Source of the DNA: Varroa destructor
Taxonomy: Eukaryota; Arthropoda; Arachnida; Mesostigmata; Varroidae
DNA length: 64,000 nucleotides
Direction: 5' to 3'
NCBI RefSeq assembly: GCF_002443255.2
Contig: NW_019211456.1
Span: 47,490,486 to 47,554,485 of the forward strand
Shown: positions 1-12,400 of the stretch, piece by piece
Position numbering within the stretch: the stretch's first letter is position 1
Layout: each line of letters opens with the position of its first letter
The notes under the pieces: generated by a model
Databases searched by the model: none
What the model was told of the DNA's origin: nothing
What the model saw: the letters and a program-made list of their open reading frames with translations, nothing else
Position numbers and translations under genes: made by a program

Positions 1-1525
1 ATTGTTATTTATTACACACAGCGAGGAATCTTGAATGAAGTAACATTAGGTTGTTATACAATATTCGCATCTAAGGCTGATTTCAGTCTTTGTGAGCATA
101 GAGCCGAAAATGTTTGTCAAACAGATATCGTACGTATTTTTAGCATTGTATTGTTACACGGATCGGTTAGTATTTGCAAAAAAAAAAGGATTTTCACCAT
201 CTATAAATACGAGATGGGAATAGTAAACAGTCATTTATTGTCACTGTATACTAATGGACAGCTACCATTGTTTTGTGGCATTGGTTATAGCTATTCGTAT
301 ACTCTTAGTTAGAGAACAAGGACAAATGTTTGCTCCAGACGCCCACAATGGGAGCTAGTTGACCGCTGAATATCGAAGTATCATCGGATGAATTTACATA
401 TTATTAGCTCATGGTCTTTTTTTTTCTACTACAACTGACATTGGTACACCAGACGTTGATTGCTTTCATCTAGCGTAGCATTCTAGCTAACGTATCTTGA
501 ACCTATTTTCGTTCCGTAGCTATCATTACGACAAACTTACTAATCATTGACGCCTTTTCGTCCTCCTGTTCGGTCAGCTCGATTTGGGTCAGCTGAGTTT
601 AGTGGGCAACGCCCACGTGCGCCGCTGTAGACACTGTCGTTTTAACAACTTTTTCGGCTCGTCTGCCGAGTCCCGTGTATCTCCCACACCCGGCCGAAAT
701 CATTTCTAGCCACAGCGTGTTCATGCTATCGGCTGTCTTCTGCCCCTGTTCCGAGGCAAGCTCTTACGCGAGCATCTGAATGAACTTGTATTTGGCCCTG
801 CTGTATGCATAGATGTAGGCTTTTCAGCAGACAGAGTTAATTTCGTTTATTTATGAGCTAATTTTTATATATTATGAAAGTCTCTCTCGCGTCTATATAC
901 GCCGACGAGAGACGACAACATCTTCCACAAATGTTGTTGTTCAATGTGACCGCTATTTGTGTTTACCATGGCTTCACTTCAAAGCCTGAAGCGCTTACAA
1001 GTACTTGGTAAAAACATTTACGAATAACTTTTCGATGGAAGATGGGCCAAGAATATAGCGACATTGATAGCCGTAGATTCGTTGGTCTAAACATATGACA
1101 TATAAAAAAAAAAATCCAACTGACTTAAATATTGGGCTGATGATAAATCAAAGGCTCGGGGGTTCAAGAAGGCCAAATATTTTTGACTCTTGCTGTGAAC
1201 AATCGGATTCATAATAAATACTCTAAAGTCTGAAACAAAGCCTAACTTCTGCATCAAAATCATCGTTCCGCTATTGCCACAAATGACCTTTTATGCCATT
1301 TAGTGAAACCTGCGAATTTTTTAAATCGACTTTTCACTGTAGAGCTTTCAACGACGCAAACACATTTTACAATTGCTGCTAATTTTCATTCACATCTTTA
1401 CAACAATTCTCTGCCTCGGCTATGATGGGTCATATTGTTGTTTTGGAATGGATTTCTAAAGCTAAATTTCGTTCCTTTCGACAAACAGTTGTCCGCTGAC
1501 AGCTCCTCAAATCCTATATATATCC

Positions 1526-1549
1526 TATATATATATATATATATATATA
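1526..1549. repeat. (TA)12 microsatellite
   Basis: Twelve TA units, preceded by two shorter TA blocks at 1515-1523, are read directly from the sequence. Confidence 0.95.
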
Positions 1550-2381
1550 CATGTGCTTTTGGGCGATGCGATCGAAGTAAACGAAAACGATGAAAGGAGC
1601 CACGGTGAGCAGATGAAGTGTCCTGTTGCTATAGAGGTTTTCAACGACGCTTACGCAATCGCGTTGGTGACTTCGCAATTTCAAAGGGCTGTAAACAACG
1701 GAGCTCATCGTATTTCAAAAGAGCCTTCGGAAGGCATCGTATACAGTAGCAACCAACGATCAGACGAAGTAACAGAAAATGAGTCAGAAAAGACAGCGAT
1801 AGTAGTGGACTGATGGAAAACTGGGAGGAACGCGGTCCAACATGGCTTGCTAACTAACCTAACAAAGAATGAGATTCAGACATGGTCTTAAGTCCTAAAC
1901 CCAAGGCAACGACGCTCACTTGCTCGTTGACAGAAAATGATCTTAATTGCTAGACGACTAAAGCAGGGCGCTGTTTGTCGGGCAGCAGGATGACATTGAC
2001 ATTTATCTTTGTCGATGAAGACGCGCTAGCGAAGAGACTGTTCCCTACCACAGTTGAATTCCTGACGTTTGAATTGAGTGACGCGGACGTCGTATGTTCG
2101 TACCTTGACCGGATGACAAAAAAAAGAAGATTTTCAGCCGATTAATAAACATAACTCTAGAGTAATTTCTTAAGGACATTATGATCAGCAGCAATCAGAA
2201 TGTAAAACAGCAAAAATAACGTCTTTATGTGTACACTCGTATTAGTTAATACCTAGAATTTAGTGTTGTATTTTTTTAGTAAGGAAAAAAAGCCGAATGA
2301 GAAAGTTTGTCAGTTATGTTGAACAGAACTCGATGCGCATCGGGACGCAATGACAATCAAAAACACTGTAGAACCATACCG

Positions 2382-2406
2382 GTTTTATGTATGAGTTTTA
2401 TGTATG
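2382..2406. repeat. 13-bp tandem duplication
   Basis: GTTTTATGTATG occurs at 2382-2393 and again at 2395-2406, one base apart. This is a recent-looking local duplication with no coding context. Confidence 0.85.
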
Positions 2407-3788
2407 TCTCGATTGTGTATGTCAAATTGGCTTACTGAAATCTAGGCTGGGTGCAGATTTTTGTATGATTTACAACATGTGGGTCTGCAGGGACCGCGTA
2501 AGCCTTCTCATCTGTGACTTAGGCTATACTTATGGTGCTACGATGAGATATTGTTTGGAATAATCAAAGTGAGTTGTTGGTGTGTGATAACGAAATCGAT
2601 CCTACTGCAAACAATGCAATACCCAATCTATCTTCATTGAATATGTTAGTATTATGTCGCATTATTATAGGGATTGCAGCGGCGGCGGCCCCCGCCGGCC
2701 GTTGCTTTTTACAGCTATACGATCCGCCAAACCGGTAAAAGCCGACCGTCTTAGATACTACATACATAAATCTGATAAAGAAATGGTCAAATTTATATCA
2801 TGCGAACAGAAATGTTGCAGCCTAATTTTATTCAGCCACATCTTGTAATCGTATTAAAGGCAAGTTAGTAAAACTTGTGAGATCTTCAAAACGGATGAAA
2901 AATTAATGGAAATTCAACACAGCTCCTACAATTGAACCTGTCAATTCGTTCATGCCTTTACAATGTTTTATATTCAATTGTCAAACCTGACAAATCAAGA
3001 TCTAGCTTCCGTTATACAGTAGATGATTAAGAACTCGTTCATCCCACTGCAGTCCGCAGTCGGCGCATTTGATTGCCTTTTCCAAAATCGCTTTTATCCC
3101 ATTGTACGAATTAGATAAATTCTAAGCTAACTTTCTGTTATACTGAATCTTCTGTAGATGCTCCAGTGTCAAAAGCATTGTAAATGTCCGCACGTGAAAG
3201 AAGCTATCTATTCAGCGACCCGTCTGTTACCGTAGCGTTTTCCCAATTGACACGAATCGTTGGTCGATGGTCAACAGTTAAAGGGTCAAAGGATGACAAA
3301 CAGACACATCAAACGTGGCGTAATGGTCAGGACATGTATTCTAACTTGGGTCAGGCGTATTTCGATTCAGCTAGATTCACCTTTGTATTTTTTTGTAACT
3401 GGTTTGAAGCTTTCAAGAGCACATGATAAATTCAGATTATTTCGCAAACATAAAACACCGCGGGCGCAGAATATATATTTTTAAAAACAATTCATCGATA
3501 AGGTCAGCTATGATATTTGCAGCAGACAAGTTACGGTGCTGACATTTATCTTCTTGCGTTTGTGTCTACCAATGTTCTGTTAAAGCATGTACGTTTGTTG
3601 ATTAATTACTCGATTTAGTTTTAATCCAAGGAATACCTGTGGAGGTTGAACAGCGTTTGATAAGATTCTTCCTATCTGGAGGTTGCGTGGCTAAGACTAC
3701 GCCCATCTCCGAGTTATCGTAGCAGTGTTACTCCAGGGCTGCTCGTTGCGAGTCGACTCATCCAGAAGTGGCTTCCTTTTGCTACGCG

Positions 3789-3810
3789 ATACATACATAC
3801 ATACATACAT
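3789..3810. repeat. (ATAC)n microsatellite
   Basis: About 5.5 copies of ATAC. The same motif family appears on the other strand at 27125-27152. Confidence 0.95.
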
Positions 3811-5315
3811 ATCAAGGCCTAAGCCGCAGGTCGTTAGCACGGGTTTCGCGCACCCGACGACCCGTAATAATCAAGAACCTTTCGAATTAGGCCCTAGATA
3901 ACTTAGAATTGATTTTACATAATTTTACTGTTGTGGGTTCAAAGCCGTTTACTTTCCACATATCTAACACTGAGGCGAAATTATCTGTTAATTTGTTTCA
4001 ACAAGATTCCACACCAGAACTTGATTCATTTGTTTGTCATATTAAAGATTCGACTTCGGGCGACTTAAGTGGGTAATGTGAAGGCGTTGATATTCTTCAA
4101 TTCCCTATTAACTCGGTACTTTTTTGGTTTTCGACAAAGGATTCATTAAACAATATATATCAGATATATATCTGACGATGTTCCTTTGGCAGTTTGGCTT
4201 AGTGAATTGCAACAAGCTTTTGTCAAGAAAAAGAAGCACGTTTGTTCTTCTGTATGCATTACCCTTACAATATTTAAATCTATCGTTTTTCCCAATATTT
4301 TAAGTCGTGTAAATAATACTACTACGTACTAGTTAGGGTCCTCAAAAAATATTGCGGTTCCGAAAAAGCCACATAAGCCGGACATAGATGAACAGACCTG
4401 CGTAAGCTCTGCATTACTCTGTATTCTGTACAATTGAAGGTTTACTATAAAAGATTTGACAGTGTGCCCGCTTAAGCCAACTGGCCTACCAATTGACAGA
4501 CTGGTATATTTAATTCAGCTAAGATGCAGTTAAATACTTATCCGTAGTAGGGTTTGCGAATCACCTAATTCTGAATGATTACCAGACAAAGGTTAGTAAC
4601 CAGAATGAGAGCAGATCATGATTTTGGTTTTGTACCTTGCTACATTGCTCCTGGTAGTTGTATGATCGAAATAGCCGTTACCTTTCCTCCGACTCCCAGA
4701 AACGCTGTTTCGCGGGTGTTTTTGAAAAATGCGCCATACGGCTGTGATGCCGATTCGTCGTGACCTGTCTCATATTAGTTATTACGACTGCGTCAAACGG
4801 TGAAATTGGGGTGTGACTGTACGGCGACTATCTAACGAGTGTCTGTCCAAGTTATGCCGTTACGTCCCACCATTTCTGATTAGTCCAAATGACCACTGAA
4901 GAGTATCCTTGCAATTATAGTCAGTTACGCGTATGTGAGTGCTGGCTATGTAATGATCTATCTTAACTTAGGGTGCTAAAGGCTAGACATAAGCCTTGAC
5001 CGATGATCCAAATTGCCGATATTTAGCTATTTTAAATGTCGATAAAAGTTAAGACGCTAAAATTTGGTCATTTAATGTAGACAGTCATCAATTAGAGCTC
5101 TCACTTTTTCTGCTAGCCCTGACCAGACGAGCCACAAACTTCTGCGGGCAATGCTTGGCCAAATGAAAAACCCGCTTGTATCAATGCTTTAATAGAGGAG
5201 ATTCAATCTTGGCTTGTTTGTTACTATGTTAAGTTTGCTTTCTGATTTCTAAAAAAAAACAACAAGATAAATAACTACCAAGAATAATGTAGATGTTCAA
5301 TAAAGATCGCATATT

Positions 5316-5343
5316 CGAGGTGAGTGCACACCCACTCACCTCG
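5316..5343. repeat. 11-bp perfect inverted repeat
   Basis: The left arm CGAGGTGAGTG (5316-5326) and right arm CACTCACCTCG (5333-5343) are exact reverse complements around a 6-base loop. No transposase or RNA gene is visible beside it. Confidence 0.9.
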
Positions 5344-6286
5344 GCTGTGTCAATGTGCTGTCATTTAAACTTCGACTTTTACAATAAAAAAGCTTATGAA
5401 CAGTTTCTTTCAACCCCTTTGTAACAATGCTGGGGGATGGGTAAAATCGTCTGGAACGGGGCTGTTAGCCATTCGACATTTCAGTTTTACCACGAACGTA
5501 TCAAATTGTTGCTTCGTAAAGAAAAACCCACTCCTTTCTTGTGGGCGTTTCTTACTCATCGCCGACCCACTGAACTAAATGGGCATAAAACGGAGTTTGT
5601 CCTACCAGAAAATGTATCTTTTGTTATCTTATAAAGGGTCCAGTCTACAATGTCACATATGCACGAGGCGTTCATTTAGTTTCGACAAATATCAGGCTGC
5701 ATATGTCTTATAGGAGGTCATTTGCTGAGAGCTTCTGAGCATCCTGTCTGTGCAGCAGTCAACAATATTGAATCTATAATGAAGATAAGTAATTAGTTGT
5801 CCAAAACAAAAATATCTAGTCATCTTTGATGGCGCATGTCCAACGACACGTTTGAATAAAAGCACAAAATTACAAAATTAATCGCCGTTCTAAAGGTATC
5901 GCGTCCTCTGTCAATCGACGCTAGCTGCCGTACATAGTTTAGCTAATTAATGTTAGGAATTTCAACTTCCGTGTTGGCCTAAGTTGGGAATTATATATTG
6001 AAACAGCTTCTATCGTAAGTGTTTAGTTAGCTATTTCCCTAACAACTGCATGTTTTCTTTAACACCCCGTTGACACGTTATAGATGGTGTGCTCCTGTTA
6101 TGCCTTTCTAAATTCATGACAAACACCCAAAACAGACCTCTCGAATTTGTAATGATAAATAAAATAAGTGCGTAGAGTAACTTGCTGGATTGAGCTAATC
6201 GGCGTTTGATTCGGATTTTCTTCGCAGGTGAAGCGGCGACGAACGTCGCCATTGCTTATCGTTGTTTCGCGGAAGTAAGAGTCACA

Positions 6287-6422
6287 ATGGCACTTGGGGA
6301 AGCTTCTGACCCAATTTACTTGATTATCCAACCCTTGACAAAGTGCCGCCGCTCTTCAACGCTTGCTGTGCTTGTTTTCGTGCTTGTCAACATCTTCCTT
6401 AACCCACACACCGTGTCGGCGC
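6287..6422 (+). CDS. VWC gene exon 1: signal peptide
   Basis: ATG at 6287 sits in a strong context (CACAATGG). An in-frame ATG at 6206 lies before an acceptor-like site ending at 6227, so 6287 is preferred. The exon encodes 45 residues. Its hydrophobic core STLAVLVFVLVNIFL is followed by NPHTVSA, a typical signal peptidase site after Ala45. The n-region before the core is unusually long (about 24 residues). The donor is GC|gtaagt, phase 1, right at the predicted cleavage point, a common arrangement in secreted proteins. Confidence 0.8.
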
Positions 6423-9400
6423 GTAAGTGTCATATCAACAAATAAACAGGCCTCTTATGCTTAAAAACTACGATACTTTAAGTTGGCATTCTGAGGACGT
6501 GTATAGTAAATCGAAGGAGAGCAAAATTATGCGATGGATGCTATCGATATTTGCTCATAGGATCAATGGCTTTTTCGAGGATGTCTGGATCGGACCGCAC
6601 ATAATCCTTCAATGAATATTTGGAAAGCGGCCTAGTGAATGAGCATAAACATTATAGCTATACGACAAAAAAGTTACACGACAACTTCCCGTTATAAGTT
6701 TCTAACTGCATTCAGTGTATAGCTTCTTCTTTAAGGCATTCGAGCGTAGGGTTCAACGACTCGGTGCACACGATGAGAGGTCTTCGCATTTGCTACAGAT
6801 GCTCCTATTATATTAGATTCATCAATAGGTCTTCATCAGTAGTAGACTTCATACCGCGTTTACAAAGATACTTGCAATTTGACGATCATTTGCAATTTTT
6901 ATAGGTTTGCTGTTCTTTTTATTTTCACAGGAAGCATAGCTTTAACAAAACGTGCGGCCTTTTATATTGCTAACGGAACAGGTGAGATACTCTCTAGATA
7001 GTCTATGTTAAGCTATCAAATAAATGTACAGAAAAGATAAACTCGTTTTTCGAATAAGCTTTTTTTTTTAGCTGCTTTTGTTATTTACTAAAATCTGGCA
7101 TTTCAAAGAAATGTTCACAGGAAGTCTCCTTAAAGAACTTCAGATGGCGGTGAGTCTCCAGTACGATTGTGTGGCTTAAGAACGCCCTCTAGTTTCAGAC
7201 GGGCATAGAATACAGCGGCAACACCCGCGAATCATAGGCTCTATCTACGCCATTTCTGAAATGATTATCTTCCGATTTACCCTAAAAGATGATAAACATA
7301 AATATTTTATATAAAAAATTATATTTAAGAAAGTATCGTAACCTAATGACGACATTCAAAATGATTGGACGCTGCCGAGGATCTGGATGGACCACTGGTA
7401 AGGCATATGACATCGGCACTAACCTAGCGGATTAGCGTTGACACTTAGAAGTAAGGGTTTTTGCTCTTGACACAGGAACGGAACAGGTATCAGGTCAATG
7501 GTACGTCCGTGGACATCATTTGCGGTGCACACACTCCACTGCTGAGGTTTTTTTTTTAGCAGGCTAGAGGCCAAAAGCCGTAACGAAAATTAGGTAATAA
7601 TTTTTAGTTTACTTTAACCGTGGACTAAAAGCTAGCACGACAAATAAGACAAACTTACGTGTGTCTGTCCTGCAACAAGAATTTTGTTCCCACTATAAGA
7701 AAACAGGGGCCTTTAAGCCATCACAAACTATACACACCCGCCAATGAACTGGATTATATTCGTATTATGAGCCATAATTTCACAATACATATTTGTGAAC
7801 GCGACTATTTACTTAATTGGTTATCTTCAGTATGCAACGTCGACGGCGTCATTTACCAGAATAACGAGAAGATCCCAACTGATAATCCTTGTGAGGTAAG
7901 TTATGTACATTTCTGGATAATATGTGAGAATATTTCAACCTTTTCACAGATCCACACTCCTTGCCATAAACAAATAATTTATCATAGTTTTTATTTCGTT
8001 GCTGACATAACACGGCGATGTTTCTTTCTATCGGTATTCTTTTGGAGAAATATGACAGCTCAATAAGATTAGGCCGTCATTTTGGGACTTGATAGCCAGG
8101 CAACCATTTTCGATCTTTTAACACTCAACGAGTGAAGATTCCATGCCAGCTTCCGATGTGCCTATGCAAAAAAATAATGTAATTTTATTTTTTGACTAAA
8201 AAAGAAATCTACACTTTTATCTATCATTCAAGAAGAATCTGTTTATTAAGAACTTTGTCATAGTCATAGAAAAACCATCTGAATGATTATAGGTTTGTTA
8301 CTGTCGACCACCCGGGTTCGCCTGCGTTCTCAAAGACTGCGAACTAAAACCACATTGCAAAGCCGTTCGAAGAGAAGGCCAATGCTGTCCAGACTATCAT
8401 TGTGGTGAGCTTTCGTATTGTAATTTCTTGCTAACTAACACTTAGGGTAGCCATTATTTTTTGTGCCGTTGAAATATAATTTTTCATACAATTTAATTCA
8501 GTTCAAAAAATTAATTTTTGTGTGATACATCGACTGTAGCAAATGAATAGACTTGTCTGTTTTATTAAAAAGGTCTAAAAGGAAAAAATGTGTCAGGTTA
8601 GAAAAAAATTCTAAAATATAATGACTACTGTTTTAATAGATATTGACCACTTATAGCCTAATAGTTGTGGGCACTCGTGTATTCTCATCGATATTTTTCT
8701 CTTATATTATCAGTTTAACAGTTTCAATGTCTACATCTTGCCGATGAATTTCAGTTGGCCATTCGTACTGAATTTCAAAATAGCTAAGGTTTATCATTTT
8801 TTTTTTATCAATCTATGCACTGGCACACCAGATAACCAAGATATTCAACTTATGTCCGTTTTATGATTAATCATTAACATGTCGCTCTGAAGATGGATGT
8901 GAGCATGACGGGCAGTTCTTCTCCGACGGTCAGGTTATTCCAAATACGGGATCCCCCTGTTATACTTGTTATTGTCAGGTATGAATCGTCGTCGAGGAAT
9001 GCTGTAGAGTCACACGATATTTAGTGAAGATTCAAATTTAAATTTGTGTCCTCAAACTATTCATGTTGGCCTTTTCAAGCCCTCTTAAAGGCAAAGTGTT
9101 GTTTTCTTGCAATTTTTTCGTGCGGTTTTCGTGCGGATAACGAAATTTCGCGTACGCATAATCTTAGGCCTCAGCCTCATGGTATTACTTGTTTTTTTTT
9201 TTGAAAATGCACTCGGCCGCTGATAGATTTGGACTGAGTCTGCTTTCTTACCTCTTCTTAAGCTACCATTCTGAGTGCTGGCAACATCTCCAATGGATAG
9301 AGCGGATGCAAAAGATCAGTACTGTTGTCTTAACTTTCAAATATCTCTACTCATATTATCTTATAGGGTTCATCTATCAGCTGTTCACTAGTAAGCTGTA

Positions 9401-12400
9401 GTTTTCGGAACGATTGTGCCGCTCGTTATAACCCCGGTGAATGCTGTCCACGTTATGAGCACTGCCCCCCAAAGGGTACGTTTACAATAATCAGATAGCC
9501 TACTTTCGCTGCATTGTATATATGCAGTGAATATAGAATAGCAAACGTGTACACAGGTTTCTTCCCTGATTTCCACTTAAGATTCGACGGACTGAAGATT
9601 TATACGAATTCAGCTATAAGCTTTTTGGTGGCGCTACGTATGTACTGTAGTTAACCAAATATCAATTATGTAATAAAGTATCTATGATCTTTCAGGCATG
9701 CTTAACTCGTTCTTGCTGAATGTATTATGTCTTTTGTATTCTAAAGCACTATGTTTCAAAGATATTGCCAATGTAATGCATTACTTGGTACGAACGTTGC
9801 CATTTGTCTCTGTGAAATCAGGTGCTTGCATATGTTATTTTCAGTATATCAATCTATTGGAGGGCTACAATTACCGTTACGCTGAACATGTCTTGGTCGA
9901 TTACTGTATAACTCAAATCTTCGTTGCGCCACCATTTATCACTAATCTGTGCTTAACCTCAATAACCGCGTGTGTATTTCTATTAATAATAACCTTATAA
10001 CACTATCTTTCCTGTGTGCTTCGCTTAACTGCACATCGTTATGCCGTTACCTTTAGATGTTAATACAACTGAGACGCTTCAGCCCGCTCGACTTCCTACA
10101 ACACTCTTCCAATCGCGCTTAGCTAAATTCAAATCGCGCACTACCTTTAAAGCCCAACTTCCCGGTGCTCCTGTTGGTACCTCGGGTCAAATTTTAATTC
10201 ACCACAACGGGCTTGAGTTTGTGCCTACAAGCCCACCCCCCGTTCGACCCACACTGTATTTTACCGGTAAGAAAAATGACTGCAAAGTGAACTCAGACAG
10301 GGTCAGTCATGTTGACGTTTCAGCCTCGTAAAAAGACAAATGAAAAAAAAAAGGTATCGATATCTTTTTATTTATTAGTCGAGACAAGGATCTTGCTTCG
10401 AGTAAGTATGATTTGATTTATAATTATTAGTGTAGTGTCTTTTCACAGCTTTATTTATCGGTGCAGTTTTGTAAATTTGAGAAAAAAAAAAAAAATTTCT
10501 TTTTTCCTATCTAACATGCGATTAAAAACTTCACTGCGCGAATCGAGCGCTCAGAAGACATTGAAAATAATTAGCAATATTGTGTGTCATATTCGGTTGG
10601 TTTGTGAGAGACTTAATTAGATAGGTTTTTTCCCTAATTGTCGTATATTGTCTCGTAAATCGTATATCGTCTTACTACAGTAATAGCGTCTCCATATCTT
10701 TGCTTCCGATTAAATAGCTATGTAGTAGAAGTAACCGCTGCTAAGCAGATGCGCCATATCACTCCGTTCAAAGCTGCATGCATCTTGTGCAACTATCGCA
10801 CCATACGTCTGTATTTACCCCTTAATTGTACGAACAAGCAATTTTACAGAAATGGTAAAACATATTGCAGTTGGTAATTACATGTTCAGTGCGCTAATGA
10901 GTTACCTTTGAGCTAATGAGTTAGTTCTCGATGAATACAAACGTATCACTGAAATATACATCTATAGTTACACAACACTAAAACAAATCAGCTTGCTAAA
11001 CCCTCTGATCATCTATAGTTTATACAAGCACCTTCTTTATGATCAAGCAAGTAGCAAGTTAAGTTGTCAATGAGAAAAACATTTCTGGAGCATGCGGTTG
11101 CATGGGTCTTCAGTTGTTCCTCACCGTCGACGCTTGATGTTTCGCCTCTACGCTTCAGGCTTTACTACCCCGGAGCGTGAGAATGAAATCGACAACAACA
11201 ACAACAACAACAACAGCCAGAGCAGCGTCGGTACTATTAGACAATTTACTTTATCTGGCCGCGTACCTCTCTTTTCGAATACAGCACCCGATGATGGCCA
11301 TAATCATAATGAAGGTAAATTTCGTACACGACGTGCGCATCGAAAGAACCCTTCGTCACTGTCGCACCAGCGCTTTTTAATTCCAATCATATAATGCTCA
11401 GATTAACAGGGCTGTTGGCCTAGAGTTCAAAACTGCCACAACAGCCACAAGGTTTTTTGATATCTGTCGAATTTAGCTTTGACTTACGTCAGCGGAGCTT
11501 AAGCATGGTTGCATAATGCAAGTTCACACCAGGATGCTTCGGATTTATGGATATTTTGCACCTTTGTTTTCTTCCTAACTAGGAACGCTTACCTCACATA
11601 TATCTGGAGGAGACCTAGATATAACGGGACGCCCTCAAGCAATCACGGCCATTCCGCGGATAACAACTGAAACACCTGCGAGTACAACGATCCAGATACC
11701 GACTTCTCTGGAACCCTCAGGTTTAAGCTCTATGAATCATATTCTGTCAATCTTAAATTAACAAAATCCAATGTTTACTCCATTTCTGCAATATGTTCTA
11801 CTTACACTTTGCTCCGCATAGTATCCGGCAAATAGCGGATGGATAATTTGTTTCTCTTCGATGACGATTTTATGATTGTTTATCTAACGGGCTTCTGGCT
11901 AACTGGGACTTAATAATTGATAGCTCACACTGCAGTGGATAAAATTTCGGTGCGAGTCGATGGTCACGAGAACGAGACGAGCGGTAGTGGAAATTTACAT
12001 CATAGACGGACGACTAATACACTTCAACCTGAAATGACCGTTTCAACGATCACGACAACAGCGGTCACGACGCTGACCACAATGCCTCCTGCTCCTTCTA
12101 CGCCCTCAGTGACAACGACAGCTACGACACCAACCACAACGACACTGACGACAACGACTTCAACTACGAGCAGCCCCGTCAATACAACTTCAACAACTCC
12201 AACAAGGATTAGTACCACCACGATGAAAACAACGGCGCCATTACGGCCTTCAGAACCTGTAACATCCGTGGCTACTCCGCTAACCAGCAAACAACAAGAG
12301 TCTAATAGCGACTCATCGCTGGGAAATCCCTTAAAAACCGTCGATGTTCCGGAAGAAAACATCCATCGTATTGATGATGTCACCCACAAACTAACGGCGG

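Larger units (their letters stand above)
1..6286. other. upstream non-coding flank of the VWC gene
   Basis: No exon with a recognisable protein could be built here. Open frames are short (all below 100 codons) and resemble nothing I know. The stretch is AT-rich with many A or T runs. It contains (TA)12, an ATAC tract, a 13-bp tandem duplication, a 16-bp palindrome at 4160-4175 (TCAGATATATATCTGA) and an 11-bp inverted repeat at 5316-5343. It presumably holds the promoter and 5' UTR exon(s) of the gene starting at 6287, because an acceptor-like ttttcttcgcag ends at 6227. Confidence 0.6.

Noticed and set aside
7121..7149. Micro-exon with acceptor atgttcacag and donor GCG|gtgagt
   Set aside because: It would enter in phase 1 and leave in phase 0, but the next VWC exon needs a phase-1 entry. 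Including it breaks the frame of both VWC domains.
7659..8066. 135-codon open frame around VWC exon 3
   Set aside because: Only 7831-7895 carries VWC sequence and has matching splice sites. The flanks are intron sequence that happens to be open.
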